DNA from: Agrypnia vestita | Taxonomy: Eukaryota > Arthropoda > Insecta > Trichoptera > Phryganeidae | Direction: 5' to 3' | Length of the DNA: 64,000 bases | NCBI GenBank assembly: GCA_016648135.1 | Contig: JADDOH010000328.1 | Coordinates: 523,256 to 587,255 of the forward strand | Shown: piece after piece, positions 11,149 to 21,689 of the stretch | How positions within the stretch are numbered: the first letter of the stretch is position 1 | How the letters are laid out: the number at the start of each line of letters is the position of its first letter | Program-made: the position numbers and the translations under genes | The notes under the pieces: model-generated | Database searches by the model: none | Seen by the model: the letters and a program-made list of their open reading frames with translations, nothing else | What the model was told of the DNA's origin: nothing

Positions 11149-11720
11149 CTAGCTGTTCGTACCCGGCATTGCACGGGTTAAGGATTAAGTTGAAAATAAA
11201 GGAGGATGGGCAAAAATGTATGGGAGCTGGCCTAGGAACCAATAACAACATGATATATATCATTGGAAAGGTTTTTTTTATGTACTTCAGCTATTGTTAT
11301 GGAGGGAAGTCCCGAATCGCTGTATGAAAAAAGTTATTGCACAATAAATCCAGACTTAGACAAAAATAAAAATAAATTATTTTTTCAGAATTTCATCGCA
11401 TAATGATATAACAACAAGTAATATGTCATTTTATGTAACAACAATGTTTCGGAGTTTCGGACTGGATCAGATGTGTCCCTGAAAAGGGCCTTTTCAGAAC
11501 TTAACGAGATTTAAGATTTTGGACAATCAAACATTTACATTTTTATTTATATAAATAAATAGTAGGTATATAAAAACAAAGTAGGTATACAAAAACATCA
11601 TCGTATTTGAATGCAATGTTGTGCCAAAATTTCAAAGCATTCGGTGAGGAACTTTCAGAGATTAGCAATTTTATACAAACGAACATTTACATTTTTATTT
11701 ATATAGATTATGCAATGTGG
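11149..11720 (-). mobile_element. Helitron-like 3' terminus, family A (minus)
   Basis: Read on the minus strand, the end is ACCCGTGCAATGCCGGGT (hairpin, 11178-11161), then 8 bases and CTAG (11152-11149), then T. Decayed low-complexity sequence of the kind found in these elements continues to about 11720, but no coding Rep/helicase part and no 5' TC end could be identified. The right limit is a guess. Confidence 0.55.
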
Positions 11721-12007
11721 GGCCGCCTCTCGACTTCAGAACACGCCCACAGTGAATCAACAGTTTGATCACGATAGATTAAAGATAAATCGATAGTTGG
11801 TTGGTCATTAGATAGAAAAAATTGAAAAAATGTACATAATTTTTAAAAATCCAATTTTTTTTATAATTTGCCATCGCAAAACGCTCACAAAATATTATCG
11901 ATATTAACAATAAATTGACCCAAACATTAATACTTTAATTAAATCGAGTATATTAAGCAATTAAAATAAAACACAAATCACTTTGTTTTCAACACTTTAT
12001 TAGATAT

Positions 12008-12052
12008 ACAATCTACATGTTTCGAGAATACTGTTCTCCTCTTCAGGATTGT
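12008..12052 (-). ncRNA. Hammerhead-ribozyme-like motif g, core intact
   Basis: On the minus strand: stem I strand ACAATC (12052-12047), CTGAAGA (12046-12040), one bulged G, stem II GAGAA/TTCTC with loop CAGTA, GAAA (12023-12020), C-AT-GTA (12019-12014), then GATTGT (12013-12008), which pairs perfectly with ACAATC. All conserved hammerhead core bases and a GUA cleavage triplet are present. The only departures are the bulged base in stem II and a stem III so short that it would need to pair as a dimer through ACAUGU. Cleavage would fall after 12014. Confidence 0.65.
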
Positions 12053-12480
12053 TTGTGTACTAAAAATTGAAAAAGATAAACCTTGCAAATTTGTTGCCGT
12101 GAAGTGGACGGCGAGGGGAAGGGTGGTGAGGTCGGAGGTGTTAATTATGAAATGTCATCTGGGGATGGAACCTTAAATGGAAAAATATTCAATAGTCGGT
12201 TGTGCATACAATTTGTCTGGTTATTTATTATATTTGAATTATTATTAACACTTTTCCTAATTTAGAGTATTTCTGTATTATTTTTTTGTGGGACCTTATA
12301 ACTAATATGTAAAAAATTTAAACCTCTATTAAAATTAAATGTGTGGTCATATTCTATTAAAAAAATATTGCAAAACATTTAATTCTATTTTAAATAGGGA
12401 TATATTGTTAAAATGACACAAACTAAATTATATTAATTAATAAATTACCTAATGTTCCATGTTTTTAAAATTGCTTCACT

Positions 12481-13105
12481 TTGTGGACCTTTTATAACTG
12501 AATAGCCTGATAAGATGTCTTTTTTTCAATAATATTACAAAGTAAAGGATTATCCTAAACTTATCTGTTAGTTTGTTTACTTACAATTCATGTTTTAAAA
12601 AAAAACATTTTTTATAATATTTTGTTTTTTGTGTATTTTTTTCAATCTTTTTTAGATAGTCGATAACTTTTTTTTCTTGAATAAATTGAAGGAATAGACA
12701 TTATTATTTTAAGATTAATACAAAAAATAATTTAAAAAATCGAAAACTTATTCTAAATTTCAGATCTTAGCTATTTAATCAAGGCACTGCGTATTGTGTC
12801 ATAAATTCGTTACGTCTTGAATAAATATCTAAAATCAGGAATATTGACTAAGATTTTTTTATTTTTATTTTTAATTTAAATTTATAATAACAGCTATCTA
12901 TTCTTTCGCCATTTGAAGTAAAAATGTTGTCAAAAAGACACAAAGAAATAAAATATTTTAAAAAAACAGAGTTTTTTAAAACATAAATTGTACGTAAACA
13001 ATCAGACAGATTTTGCAATAATTTTGATAAGCTTAGTTATTTTGTAATATTATTGAAAAAAAAAAGACATCTCACGAGACTTCAGTCATAAAAGGTCAAC
13101 AAATT
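12481..13105. mobile_element. Long inverted-repeat element, family M2
   Basis: The left arm (GATGTCTTTTTTTCAATAAT near 12516) is matched in reverse complement near 13080-13030 (ATTATTGAAAAAAAAAAGAC). Both arms also share the ACCTTTTAT...ACTGAA outer segment. The centre (TAGCTATTTAATCAAGGCAC at 12769) recurs at 56396 in a partial second copy. There is no coding frame; it is probably a non-autonomous DNA transposon. Confidence 0.55.
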
Positions 13106-13452
13106 GGTGTAATTTTCTTTATTTTTAAAACATAGTAGGTTTGGTAATTTATTATTTAATTATTAAATTTAGTTTGTGCCTTTTGAACAAGATGTACGTA
13201 TTTTAAATAAATGTAACCTGATGAATAAATTAAAATGATACATTTCCATAAAAAAATATTATAAAAAACGCAAGAGATGATATGAGAAAAGATTGTAAAA
13301 TTTGTTCACTCTGCCGGACGATCGCCTAGCAATATTTCTTCTTAATTTTCTAATCAACTTTTAAAAATATGTGTTTAAAAATTTTACATCCAAATAATAC
13401 AAGATTACAGTTGGATAAATTAAATATATAAATAAGCAGGTTATTTTGCAAT

Positions 13453-13635
13453 GGAGGGCGTCCGCGAAAGACCTGGCACGATCAGATACAACAAGTGTTT
13501 GAGGATGGCCTCGTTAAAAGCCGCAACAACCGTAGAACTTGTATGAGAAGATGTATGAATGTGGCCGAAGCAAAAGTGGTGTGCCAGGATAGAAGAGTGT
13601 GGCGTTCTGCCTGCCCCTGCGGAGAAACGGCGTGA
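13453..13635 (+). pseudogene. LINE reverse-transcriptase C-terminal remnant
   Basis: An open frame of 60 codons from 13453 to the TGA at 13633 reads GGRPRKTWHDQIQQVFE, then a basic segment containing RACMRRCMN-like residues (RRTCMRRCMN), then CQDRRVWRS and the stop. This GRPRKTWxDQI to C-x-D-R-x-WRS order is characteristic of the C-terminal end of insect LINE ORF2 proteins. A relative lies on the minus strand at 52930-53121. The 5' part is absent. Confidence 0.75.
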
Positions 13636-13636
13636 T

Positions 13637-13663
13637 GGTTAGTTAGTTAGTTAGTTAGTTTTT
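13637..13663. repeat. TTAG microsatellite at LINE 3' end
   Basis: About six units of TTAG immediately follow the LINE stop codon and are probably its simple-repeat tail. The unit is one G short of the insect telomere repeat TTAGG. Confidence 0.8.
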
Positions 13664-13732
13664 GCAATTAGTTATTTCTTAAAATAGTTTTCGTGTTAGT
13701 AATTAAATATTTTTCATCTCTCATACATTTAT

Positions 13733-14040
13733 TTTTTACTTCCTTTCTTTTAACTCGTGGCGTCTGCTTATCTGACGAAAAAACTTTGGATCGATTTTTA
13801 AACCTTTACCCGTGATCCAATCGAGCTGAAACTTTTCAAATTCAAATTTTTGTTAAAAAAAAATAATTATAGTATAATTTTGTTTTTTTTCAAATTTTTA
13901 ATGTTTTTTTCATACAACTCAGAAAATTGTATGGAGATTCCGACGCGTATGGTAGACACGAAACCCGAAAATGAGAAAGGGAGTATTGTAAAAACTTGGT
14001 TTTTATGTGTTATATTGTTATTGTCTTTACTTCTAATTTT
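13733..14040 (+). repeat. Dispersed repeat R2, copy 1
   Basis: This is closely related to 32010-32345. Shared landmarks are CTTCCTTTCTTTTAACTCGT, TTTGGATCGATTTTTAA, and ATGGAGATTCCGACGC followed by GGTAGACACG and CCCGAAAATGAGAAAGGGAG. The last block keeps a short open frame in both copies (MEIPTxxVDTxPENEKGSIV). It is unassigned but may be the edge of a coding element. Confidence 0.75.
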
Positions 14041-14054
14041 AATTTTTAGTATAC

Positions 14055-14400
14055 GTTTTATCCTGATGAAGGGACTATTGGCCCCGAAAATAATGATATT
14101 TTGTATAATATATATATTTTTAATTATGATGAATTTGTTGAGTTTTTTAAATATAAATAAATATTTAAATAGATAAATAGCATGCCTTTAATAAGAAAAA
14201 ATATTCAAGATAATATCGTGATGAAGGGACCATTGGCCCGAAAAATATTGATATTTTATATAATGTATATATTTTTCGATTATGATGAATTTGTTGAGTT
14301 CTCTAAATATATTAATTTAATTTCCAGCATTCCTTTTATATAATAAAAATATTCAAGAAAATATCGTTTTCTTGATGAAATACTGCATTGCGACAAAAAT
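14055..14400 (+). repeat. Three tandem units with hammerhead-like cores
   Basis: Units of about 155 bp begin near 14055, 14210 and 14366. Each carries a core: CTGATGA-A-GGG...CCCC-GAAA (14063-14089), GTGATGA-A-GGG...CCC-GAAA (14218-14243), and a decayed TTGATGA...GACAAAA in unit 3. Units also share ATTATGATGAATTTGTTGAG. The outer complement and cleavage triplet are not convincing, so these look like degenerate relatives of the motifs at 5.6, 12.0 and 58 kb; 58073-58099 is the closest relative. Confidence 0.55.
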
Positions 14401-16170
14401 TATTAATTTTCAATATTAATATTTTACAAACGTACGGTGCCTCTGTATACTAGCATACATCATGTATATTTGAAGTCCAATATATTAAATTTTAAATATT
14501 AATTTCCTTATTATATTATTTAGGTATGAATAAGTTTTAAAACAAAAAGTTTTTAAACGTACATAGATTGCCATTGAAAACACAATGAAAACATTTATCA
14601 TCGATTTGATGATTGTAGTATTATGGAATCAATTTACTATATCAAAGTTGGACCACTCAACAAACTGTTGTCGGGTTCGTATAATTGTGCATTCTTATCT
14701 TTTATTTATATCTTATCATTTAAATAAGTAGGGTTATAATTAAAATCCTTTTTTTTTATTTATTTACATTTTTTAAATAAATTATCACAAGAAGCACGAA
14801 CAAAGTATGCGAATGGTCGACATCACAAGATTTTGTGACCCGTAAAAGACAGAGAAAGCCCTCACTTTAAATGTGATTCGAGATTTTTTAAATGTGAAAA
14901 ACAGTGCAAAGAAAAGCCCCACCCGTATAAGGCTATGACAGTGCAGCGTTGAATCTGTTTAACGAAGATGCAATGGTACATTTCTGCAAAATCCTCAAAG
15001 GGAAGTAAAAATAATTGTCATTGGTTGCTTCTTTGTTAAAGTCACACAAACTGAAAATGATTTCAGTAAGCCATATAGCAATGATTTCGTTAGTGATAGT
15101 GAAAGTCTTAATAATATCTTATAACACAAATAATAATTATAAATTATATATATCACAAATAAAAATAATAATAAAAAATAAAATGAATATGAATGAATAT
15201 AATGAATATATAAAATACATACATATATATAAAATACATACATAATTAATAATATAATTAATATCTTATAACACAAATAATAATTAAAAAAATAAAAATT
15301 GGGAATATATTTTGTATTTATCATTTTTAAAATAATATTTTTGTATTAATTAAAAAAAATATGCTTAAAATAGAAGATTTTATTGTATTACTCTTGATAA
15401 GTTTTTTAAAGTAGAAGGTTATATTTTATTGACTAACTCACACAAAGCAATCACATGTGTAACACAAATTTTTTTTATCTACGCTTTTTTGTTTATAAAA
15501 ATAGCGTTTTACAACAAGCATGTTCTACCGGAGTCGTTTATTTAGAACAACATTGTCTTACGCAGGAATATATTTTTTTCCCTAGGTGGTTCTCATTAAC
15601 ATATAACATGCAACCTTAATATGAGAAATATTTGTGCGTAGTGTTTGTTATGTCATATTTAATATATATCAAAAAATAAATATTCAATTTAGATTTAAAA
15701 TTATACTTATGTACGTTTTTTTTTTATATTTGCATATTTCTGTGAAATAGGGAAAGAGAAGTAGTAGACAGAGCGATTTGGTTGGGCGTTAATTACACGA
15801 AGGGCGGGAGCCACCCCCGTGCCGCCCACACCCACTTATTTAAGATCCGCCCTAATCGTATCTACTACCGACATCTCGTGGGCGGTATTGTCACGAAATA
15901 CGGCTAGTAATATTTATAGATTGAAAAAAATTGCTTCGTTTTTCAAATACTCATATGATCGCCAAAATAATATTGTAATAATTGGAGTCGGTTATTTTTT
16001 AATTTTCTTCGTATTATTTAATAAGAAGAAATATTTTTATGAAAGTACAATTTTTTATCACTGTTATTATGATACTTATTTAGGGTTTATTGCATAATCC
16101 CCAATATTATTAATTTCGAATGTCCATCCGTAACCGCAATTAGAATCCAATAGCTGAACTGATTCCGTTT
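14401..16170. other. Very AT-rich intergenic
   Basis: Low-complexity AAT/ATA tracts dominate (for example 15130-15250). Frames such as 14995-15324 minus are compositional. A moderately GC-rich spot at 15795-15880 has no recognisable content. Confidence 0.45.
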
Positions 16171-16189
16171 TCATCTATACCTATAAAAC

Positions 16190-16246
16190 TCAATGTCTGT
16201 CTGTCTGTCAGTCTCTCTGTCTGTCTGTCTGTCTGTCTGTCTGTTC
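16190..16246. repeat. CTGT microsatellite
   Basis: A run of about ten CTGT units with two interruptions leads into the tandem array that starts at 16263. A similar degenerate tract is at 28916-28952. Confidence 0.9.
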
Positions 16247-16262
16247 TCTATACAAATTCACA

Positions 16263-16753
16263 CCGTTTGTCCGATTCGATTCAAATGTTACATACTTATG
16301 CTTTAGGATGTTACATTACCCGGCGGGTAACATTAGGAAACATTTCCCCCGTATTCTCTTACCCTTCCCCTCCCCTGACATATTTTCATATTTTCGATGC
16401 AAATCTTTACCGTTTGATTGATCGGACTCAAAATTTGGAAACTTATTCTTTAGAACTCGGCGGAGAATGTAGGCGATATTTCCCCCCTATTATTTTACCT
16501 CTTCCCCTCTCCCTGACATTTTTCGATGCAAATCTGTACCGTTCGACCGATCGGACTCAAAATTTGCAAAGTTATTCTTTAGAACTCGGCGGTTAACATT
16601 GGTGACATTTTCTCTCCATTCTTTAACCCTTTCCCCTCCCCTGATATATTTTGGATGCAAATCTATACCGTTCGATTCGAAACTTTGTTTACCTTCACAA
16701 ATTTATTTTAAACTTAATCTTTCACCCGTGCAACGCCGGGTATAAACAGTTAG
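16263..16753 (+). mobile_element. Tandem array ending in Helitron-like terminus, family A
   Basis: About four units of roughly 119 bp share CCGTTTGATTGATCGGACTC and TTATTCTTTAGAACTCGGCG (offset 119 between 16430 and 16549). The array is followed by the hairpin ACCCGTGCAACGCCGGGT (16724-16741), 8 bases and TTAG (16750-16753), then T. The terminus matches 11149-11178 in inverse orientation, with TTAG in place of CTAG. Internal tandem repeats before the terminus are common in non-autonomous Helitrons. Confidence 0.6.
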
Positions 16754-16865
16754 TTATAAAATAACATGAGAACATTATTCCATTTTCAAAATAAGTATAA
16801 TTCACATTAAAGTTTACATTTTAGATTGATTTCCCATTATGTTTTTTCATTTTGACTAATTAATA

Positions 16866-18152
16866 TTAGGTCCTTACATATGAAATTGGCGTTTAGTATG
16901 GGAGGAACATAAAGCCGATTTTTTTTTATTATAATATATTTATTTAATCAAAGTATGTACCATTGCTATCTATGCACTTTTGCCATCTCATAGGTAGTTC
17001 ATCGATCCCTTTACTAAAAAAAACCATTCGGACGGGAATCAATAAAATCTTTGAAGGCGGTTTGGACTGCCCCATCGGAGTTGAATTTTTTCCTTTGCAA
17101 GAAGTTACCCAAATTTCGAAAAAAATGGTTATCTGTTGGGGCAAGGTCCGGAGAGTACGGTGGATGTCTTAGACATTCCAATTGAAGCTCCTCTAATTTG
17201 GTAGCCGTCTGTTGTGCAGTGTGTGGTCTAGCGTTATCATGAAGCAGCAGTGGCCTAGAGCGATTAACCAGCCTCGGTTGTTTAGCAGCTAGCTTTTCCA
17301 TCATGGTTTGCAGTTGCTGATAATAGACATCTGCCGTAATCATCTGGCCAGATTTAAGAAAGCTGTAGTGAACGACACCAGCACTAGTCTACCAAACGCT
17401 CACAAGTAACTTTTTTGGAGTCAATTTTCGCTTGGGGCATGGTTTGGCTGGTTCGGCAGGGTTCAGCCATTGCGATGAGCGCTTCCGATTATTGTACAGG
17501 ATCCACTTTTCATCACAGGTAATGATTCGATTTAAAATCCCTTCATTATTGTGCCGGTTGAGTAATGCAACGCAGCAGTCAACGCGCGTTTGTTGATTTG
17601 CTCCACTCAATTCGTGAGGTACCCACTTTTCAAGCTTTTTCACCTTACCAATTTGCTTCAAGTGGATTAAAACAGTTTTATCACTAACACCGCAGCCTGC
17701 AGCTAACTTGGATGTGGTTTGCGATGGATCCGCTTCCACAATAGCCTTCAATTCTTCATTATCAACTTTGGTCTCCGGCCGTCCACGGGGCTTGTTCTGC
17801 AGGTCGAAATTTCCAGAACGAAAACGTTGGAACCAAAAACGCACTGTGTTTTCTTTTGCGGCACCGTCGCCATACACATCATTAATCCTTCGAGCCGTTT
17901 CTGCAGCACTGGTGCCACGGTGGAACTCGTACTCGTAAATAACGCGATATTTCAAGTTTTTCATTTTGTAAACTGAATGACGCAAAGAAAAAAACAATTG
18001 AGGAAAAAACAAATGAATTATAATTTTCAAAACACAAATACATGAGTAAATAGCTGTATAAATTTGGATTTGGAATTCCTAACCAAAGAGAAGATATTTG
18101 AGATCAAATTCGCCAGTACGGCAAAACGCCAATTTCATATGTAAGGACCTAA
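16866..18152 (-). mobile_element. Full-length mariner transposon with TA target duplication
   Basis: The element is 1287 bp. Inverted ends TTAGGTCCTTACATATGAAA (16866) and its reverse complement ending at 18152 match over 29 bases. A TA dinucleotide lies at 16864-16865 and again at 18153-18154, the expected mariner target duplication. The transposase reads on the minus strand and carries one stop and one frameshift. Intact ends mean it could still be mobilised if an active transposase existed elsewhere. Confidence 0.95.
16944..17964 (-). pseudogene. Mariner DD34D transposase, inactivated
   Basis: The likely start is the ATG at 17964-17962 (MKNLKYR); an in-frame upstream ATG at 18030 would add 22 atypical residues. 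The N-terminal DNA-binding half holds a helix-turn-helix region and the linker motif WVPHEL. The catalytic triad is visible: D in IITCDEKW, D in LLHDNARPHTA and D in YSPDLAPTD, the last two separated by 34 residues, hence DD34D. Two lesions are seen: an in-frame TAG at 17391-17389 directly after LLVSVW, with the same frame resuming, and a 1-base shift in an A-run near 17018-17025, after which the proper C terminus (RWQKCIDSNG) continues to the TAA at 16944. Total length is close to the usual 340-350 residues. Confidence 0.93.
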
Positions 18153-18204
18153 TATATAAGTAATAATTAATTACTTCATGTAATGTTGAAATTCAAAAAT
18201 TAAA

Positions 18205-18235
18205 ATTGTTGTCATTGTTGATGGGTTATAACTAG
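18205..18235 (+). mobile_element. Degenerate Helitron-like 3' end, family B
   Basis: TTGTCATTGTTGATGGG followed by TTATAA and CTAG (18232-18235) then T resembles the family B termini at 7372, 49834 and 52791, but the hairpin is broken. Confidence 0.35.
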
Positions 18236-18601
18236 TAATCCTGATTCGTGTCCTAGTAGTAATATATTTTTCTGTATATCTTTCCCTACCATTGATTATC
18301 TGTATTAACACATTAAAGTGAGGTTTTAATGTTTTTTTAGTGGTTACCAGTTAGCAGGTACTAAGTATTTGAGTGAAGATGCACGTCATACCCCCACTTT
18401 GCTATTTTCTCCTTGACCACGGCATCGATGACAGCGCCTACTTCAGTAATCATTCAATCGAAACCATTGTGCTTAAACTTGTTTCAATAAACACAATTTA
18501 AACACGCATATAACCCGTGTGCACCTTTCCGAGTTTTCCATCCTTACATAACACGTACATACAGTACAACGTTTCTCAGAATACTGAAGCAGCCGGGAAG
18601 A

Positions 18602-18669
18602 AATCATTGGCGAATTCAAATCGTTGGCGATTTCAAATCATTGGCGATTTCAAATCATTGGCAAATTCA
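18602..18669. repeat. Four 17-bp tandem repeats with inverted CCAAT motifs
   Basis: Units at 18602, 18619, 18636 and 18653 follow AATCATTGGCGATTTCA with few changes. Each holds ATTGG or GTTGG, the reverse of a CCAAT box, at a fixed 17-bp spacing. No gene start is evident close by. Confidence 0.85.
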
Positions 18670-19894
18670 AATGTGCGTAAATGCTACACATTCGAAATTT
18701 TTGACGCTATTTGGTAAACGCTGTAAATGATGATGAACAACTCGCCGTTCTATGAATTTTAACACACGGTCGACAACGCACTGTCATCGATTTTGGTGTC
18801 GTGTATAGACAAAATTATTTTTGCACGAAGATAGACTTCAAGTCAACTGGTGTTTAAATAATTGTTGAATAATTAGAAAGCTTATGTACAATGAAGGGCG
18901 GTGAATAATGGTGATTTGTTGAGAACATACGAGGGACATGGCGATATAAGAACAAACGAAAGAAAATTCAGAAAGGAGTATGCATGGATCTTCCTCCAAA
19001 CCTCCGGCTTCTTCGCTTGCGCTTCCGAGATGGTTTACTAAGAAACGTTTCGTCTAATATTGCGTCTTAATACTTTTATCTAGTCTTATACATCTAATAG
19101 TTTTATCTTTACGTCTATTTCACCACAAACATACACGGTATCTCCGATGATTTTCTTTGATGAAGGCGAAGGTTCTCTGATGGCTAAGAGCCCGAAGAGA
19201 TTTCAAATACAATTGATATCACTCTATCGGCTCACGAGGAGACAGCGAGATACCAGATACCAGACATAACCAGCAGCAAATATACCAACTATATATATCG
19301 AAAATATACTATATATATATATGTATATATACGTGACATAACCAAGATGCGAACCCTTAATGTACGCCTCCTACTTTTGAAGTTTGACAGACTTTAGTAT
19401 GTATAAATAAATAATATTTAAATTATGTTCCGTAATTTTACACGGGTATACGGCTAGTCAATAAATAAAAAAAATATTATAAGTAATTCACAGTGATTAG
19501 ATATTGGATGAAAGGTTGTAATATGAAGAAAAATGACGGACTATATGATGTAGTGAGTTAATTAATTATTACCAGTACATTTTAATTTAAAAAACATAGC
19601 TGAGCCTCCTTATTGGTGTTTTTGAAACACAGTATCGCCAAGTTGACGTGAATTGTATTTTCTGACTGACTGAGCAAGGTACTTATTCACTTTATTTCAT
19701 GGCTGATAGTATACCGAGGAATTTCCATTCTTGAAAAACCTTATAAAATTTTCAGTCACTTTCTGTTCTGAAAAGTTGTTCTGAAAAGAAAAAATCAACC
19801 TTATTATATTGTAAACAAATATCCGTTGGAAATAGAAAAATTACTGAATTCACAGATTTTTTGCAGTAACACCAGGTGTTTTATATCCAAACTA
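18670..19894. other. Intergenic, nothing recognised
   Basis: This contains a TATATA microsatellite at 19290-19330 and a CTAG-type sequence at 19453 (ACACGGGTATACGGCTAG) that may be another decayed Helitron end. No gene. Confidence 0.4.
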
Positions 19895-20083
19895 CGGTCG
19901 CCGAAAGGAGAGATCTTCGTAAATCGACCCCACGCTACGCATCCCTGTCGCACGCGCACAATTATGTTGCTGTCACTCTCGCACAGGCACAGCGAGCGAA
20001 CGTGACAACAACACAACTGAATACGTGCGACAAGGACACGTAGCGTAGGGTCAATATACGAAAATCTCTCCTTTCGGCGACCG
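19895..20083. mobile_element. Nearly complete palindrome (fold-back MITE)
   Basis: The left arm CGGTCGCCGAAAGGAGAGAT and the right arm ATCTCTCCTTTCGGCGACCG are exact inverses except for one base. Complementarity continues inwards through GACCC/GGGTC and CGCTACG/CGTAGCG to a centre where GTTGCTGTCAC faces GTGACAACAAC. The whole 189 bases can fold on itself. CpG content is higher than in the flanks. No TA or TTA duplication is certain. Confidence 0.75.
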
Positions 20084-20176
20084 AAGTATAATGTAGCCAT
20101 GATTTATCTAATAAATAACTTAAGATAAACATTTAAGCTGAAGCTTGAATGATTTATATTTCGATTAAAAATATTC

Positions 20177-20290
20177 TTAGGTTTTCCCTGCCACTCAGAA
20201 TCTTCTGTTTGTATTTTCTGAGGTATTATGCCGTATTTTCATAACCTTTCTGACCGAAGTTCGGAATCCGTTACAGGGTCCAACATCAAG
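20177..20290 (+). repeat. Dispersed repeat R1 copy
   Basis: CCACTCAGAATCTTCTG, GAGGTATTATGCCGT and CTTTCTGACCGAAGT lead to a conserved CGGAATCCGTTACAGGGTCC end. The best parallel is 48705-48800. Confidence 0.7.
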
Positions 20291-20741
20291 GCTTTCAATA
20301 CCGTGTCGAAAGTTGTAAAAGTTGTCGAAAGTAGGGTAAAACTTTGTCAGTGTTGTGTTAAATGCTGGGTAGCAGTACCGTGCCGAAAGCAAGATCTCTG
20401 TGTTTATGAGTGCAATACCGTGATAAATTAAATTCTAATTCCCTGAAAATAAGTATGATGTTTCATTCTATGAGAATAGAACATTAAGTGTGTTTAATCT
20501 TGCGTTAACTTAAAAAACTTAACATATTTTGTTTATAAATGATGAAAATAAGATGGAAAAGTAAACTATAAACATTATTCTACTTCGGGATATTCAGTAA
20601 ACGCGATTTTTTTTCGCAAATGCTCGTCCGCTCTTTTCAAAAACACAATTACATTTTAAAACGCAAATCTTAAATCTTTGAAATACACGTAATGAAGGAA
20701 AGATTCTCAATAATATATAATATGTATATATATAAAATTTA

Positions 20742-20914
20742 AATAGAGTTGCGAACACGGAATATGTGTCACATCAATATTCTTACTATTTTCAAACTAA
20801 GCTAATCGCTTGTGCTATGAAAATAGGACTAACTTGCTGGTCTGGAGTGAGGTTCCAACCCGCGACCTTTGGATCACTAGGCGAGAGTCTTAATCACAAG
20901 ACCAACAAGCTACT
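20742..20914 (-). mobile_element. tRNA-derived SINE S1, copy 1
   Basis: On the minus strand it begins AGTAGCTTGTTGGTCTTGTG with an A-box-like region, then a B box altered to GGTTGGAACC, then a body ending CCGTGTTCGCAACTCTATTT. It is closely related to 50439-50611 and 60624-60799. Confidence 0.8.
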
Positions 20915-21199
20915 TTTTTTTTTATATATTAATAAAGTAAACTAGAAGTTTGACGTAATTTCTAAAGTATATTACAAAATTAACAACCTTTTAAAGTTTA
21001 TATAAAGCTAAATACCTTTAATAATTAATTCCATTTAAAAAATTTTATGTTAAACTCGCGATCTTACATGTGTCGTCAATGAAATCGATAAAACCTGAGC
21101 GTCCGACCGATTGCGACCGCTTTGCAATGCTTCCGGGTCTGCACGGCGGTAAATATTTATATAGGTACTTATGAATATTTGAGTGTTAAAAATGATTTG

Positions 21200-21450
21200 T
21201 TTTTATTACTGTTACTTACATTTGGAGGAGAATCGAGATGTGAAATGACCGTTTTGTCCAGTTAACCTTGGTACTAATCGATGACGGTGCAACGGCCCAC
21301 CCTCGCCCCCGCACCTGGCCACCGAGCGCTGCGCCACTTAGCGCCCGCCGGCTGGCTAATGACTTGCCGGACTACTCCGGGGACAACTTAGTTATGCGTG
21401 TCCAACCAGACCAGCATCCGTCAATTGACGTATTATCTGAGCCCATTGTC
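21200..21450. other. GC-rich patch of unknown role
   Basis: 21280-21400 is unusually rich in C and G (CACCCTCGCCCCCGCACC and CTTAGCGCCCGCCGGC) compared with the surrounding AT-rich DNA. There is an open frame at 21268-21453 but no recognisable protein. It could be a conserved regulatory patch or an exon fragment. Confidence 0.3.
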
Positions 21451-21519
21451 TAAATCCGATTTGGTTAACCTAAAGGATTATGGTCTTGCGTTATGGTCAA
21501 GTGAGGGGAGACACGTTCA

Positions 21520-21600
21520 ACGGGGAATTTGGGGTTTAGTGGACAAGGCTCTTCTGGCTTTTCATATCGGAAGTTCCGGGTTCAATTTCTGGCTAAATAA
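21520..21600 (+). mobile_element. tRNA-derived SINE head, second family (S2)
   Basis: GGGTTTAGTGGACAAGGCTC resembles an A box, and TTCCGGGTTCAATTTCTGG 35 bases later a B box, with tRNA-like spacing. The ending is unclear. Confidence 0.45.
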
Positions 21601-21689
21601 CGAGGTAATTTCTCATTACCAAGCCAGCGTCTGTGAGGTCACAATACATTTCTTCTTCTCCATGTTTTAAATCATTGATTTGTTCTTGA

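Noticed and set aside
13637..13663. Interstitial telomere repeat
   Set aside because: The unit is TTAG, not TTAGG, and it directly follows a LINE stop codon, so it is a LINE tail.
14995..15324. 109-codon minus-strand frame rich in Y, I and L
   Set aside because: Low-complexity AT-rich DNA gives such membrane-like peptides; no signal beyond composition.
16190..16753. CRISPR-like array from regular repeats
   Set aside because: Units are about 119 bp without the short repeat plus unique spacer pattern, and the DNA is eukaryotic.
18602..18669. CRISPR-like short array
   Set aside because: The 17-bp units are contiguous with no spacers.
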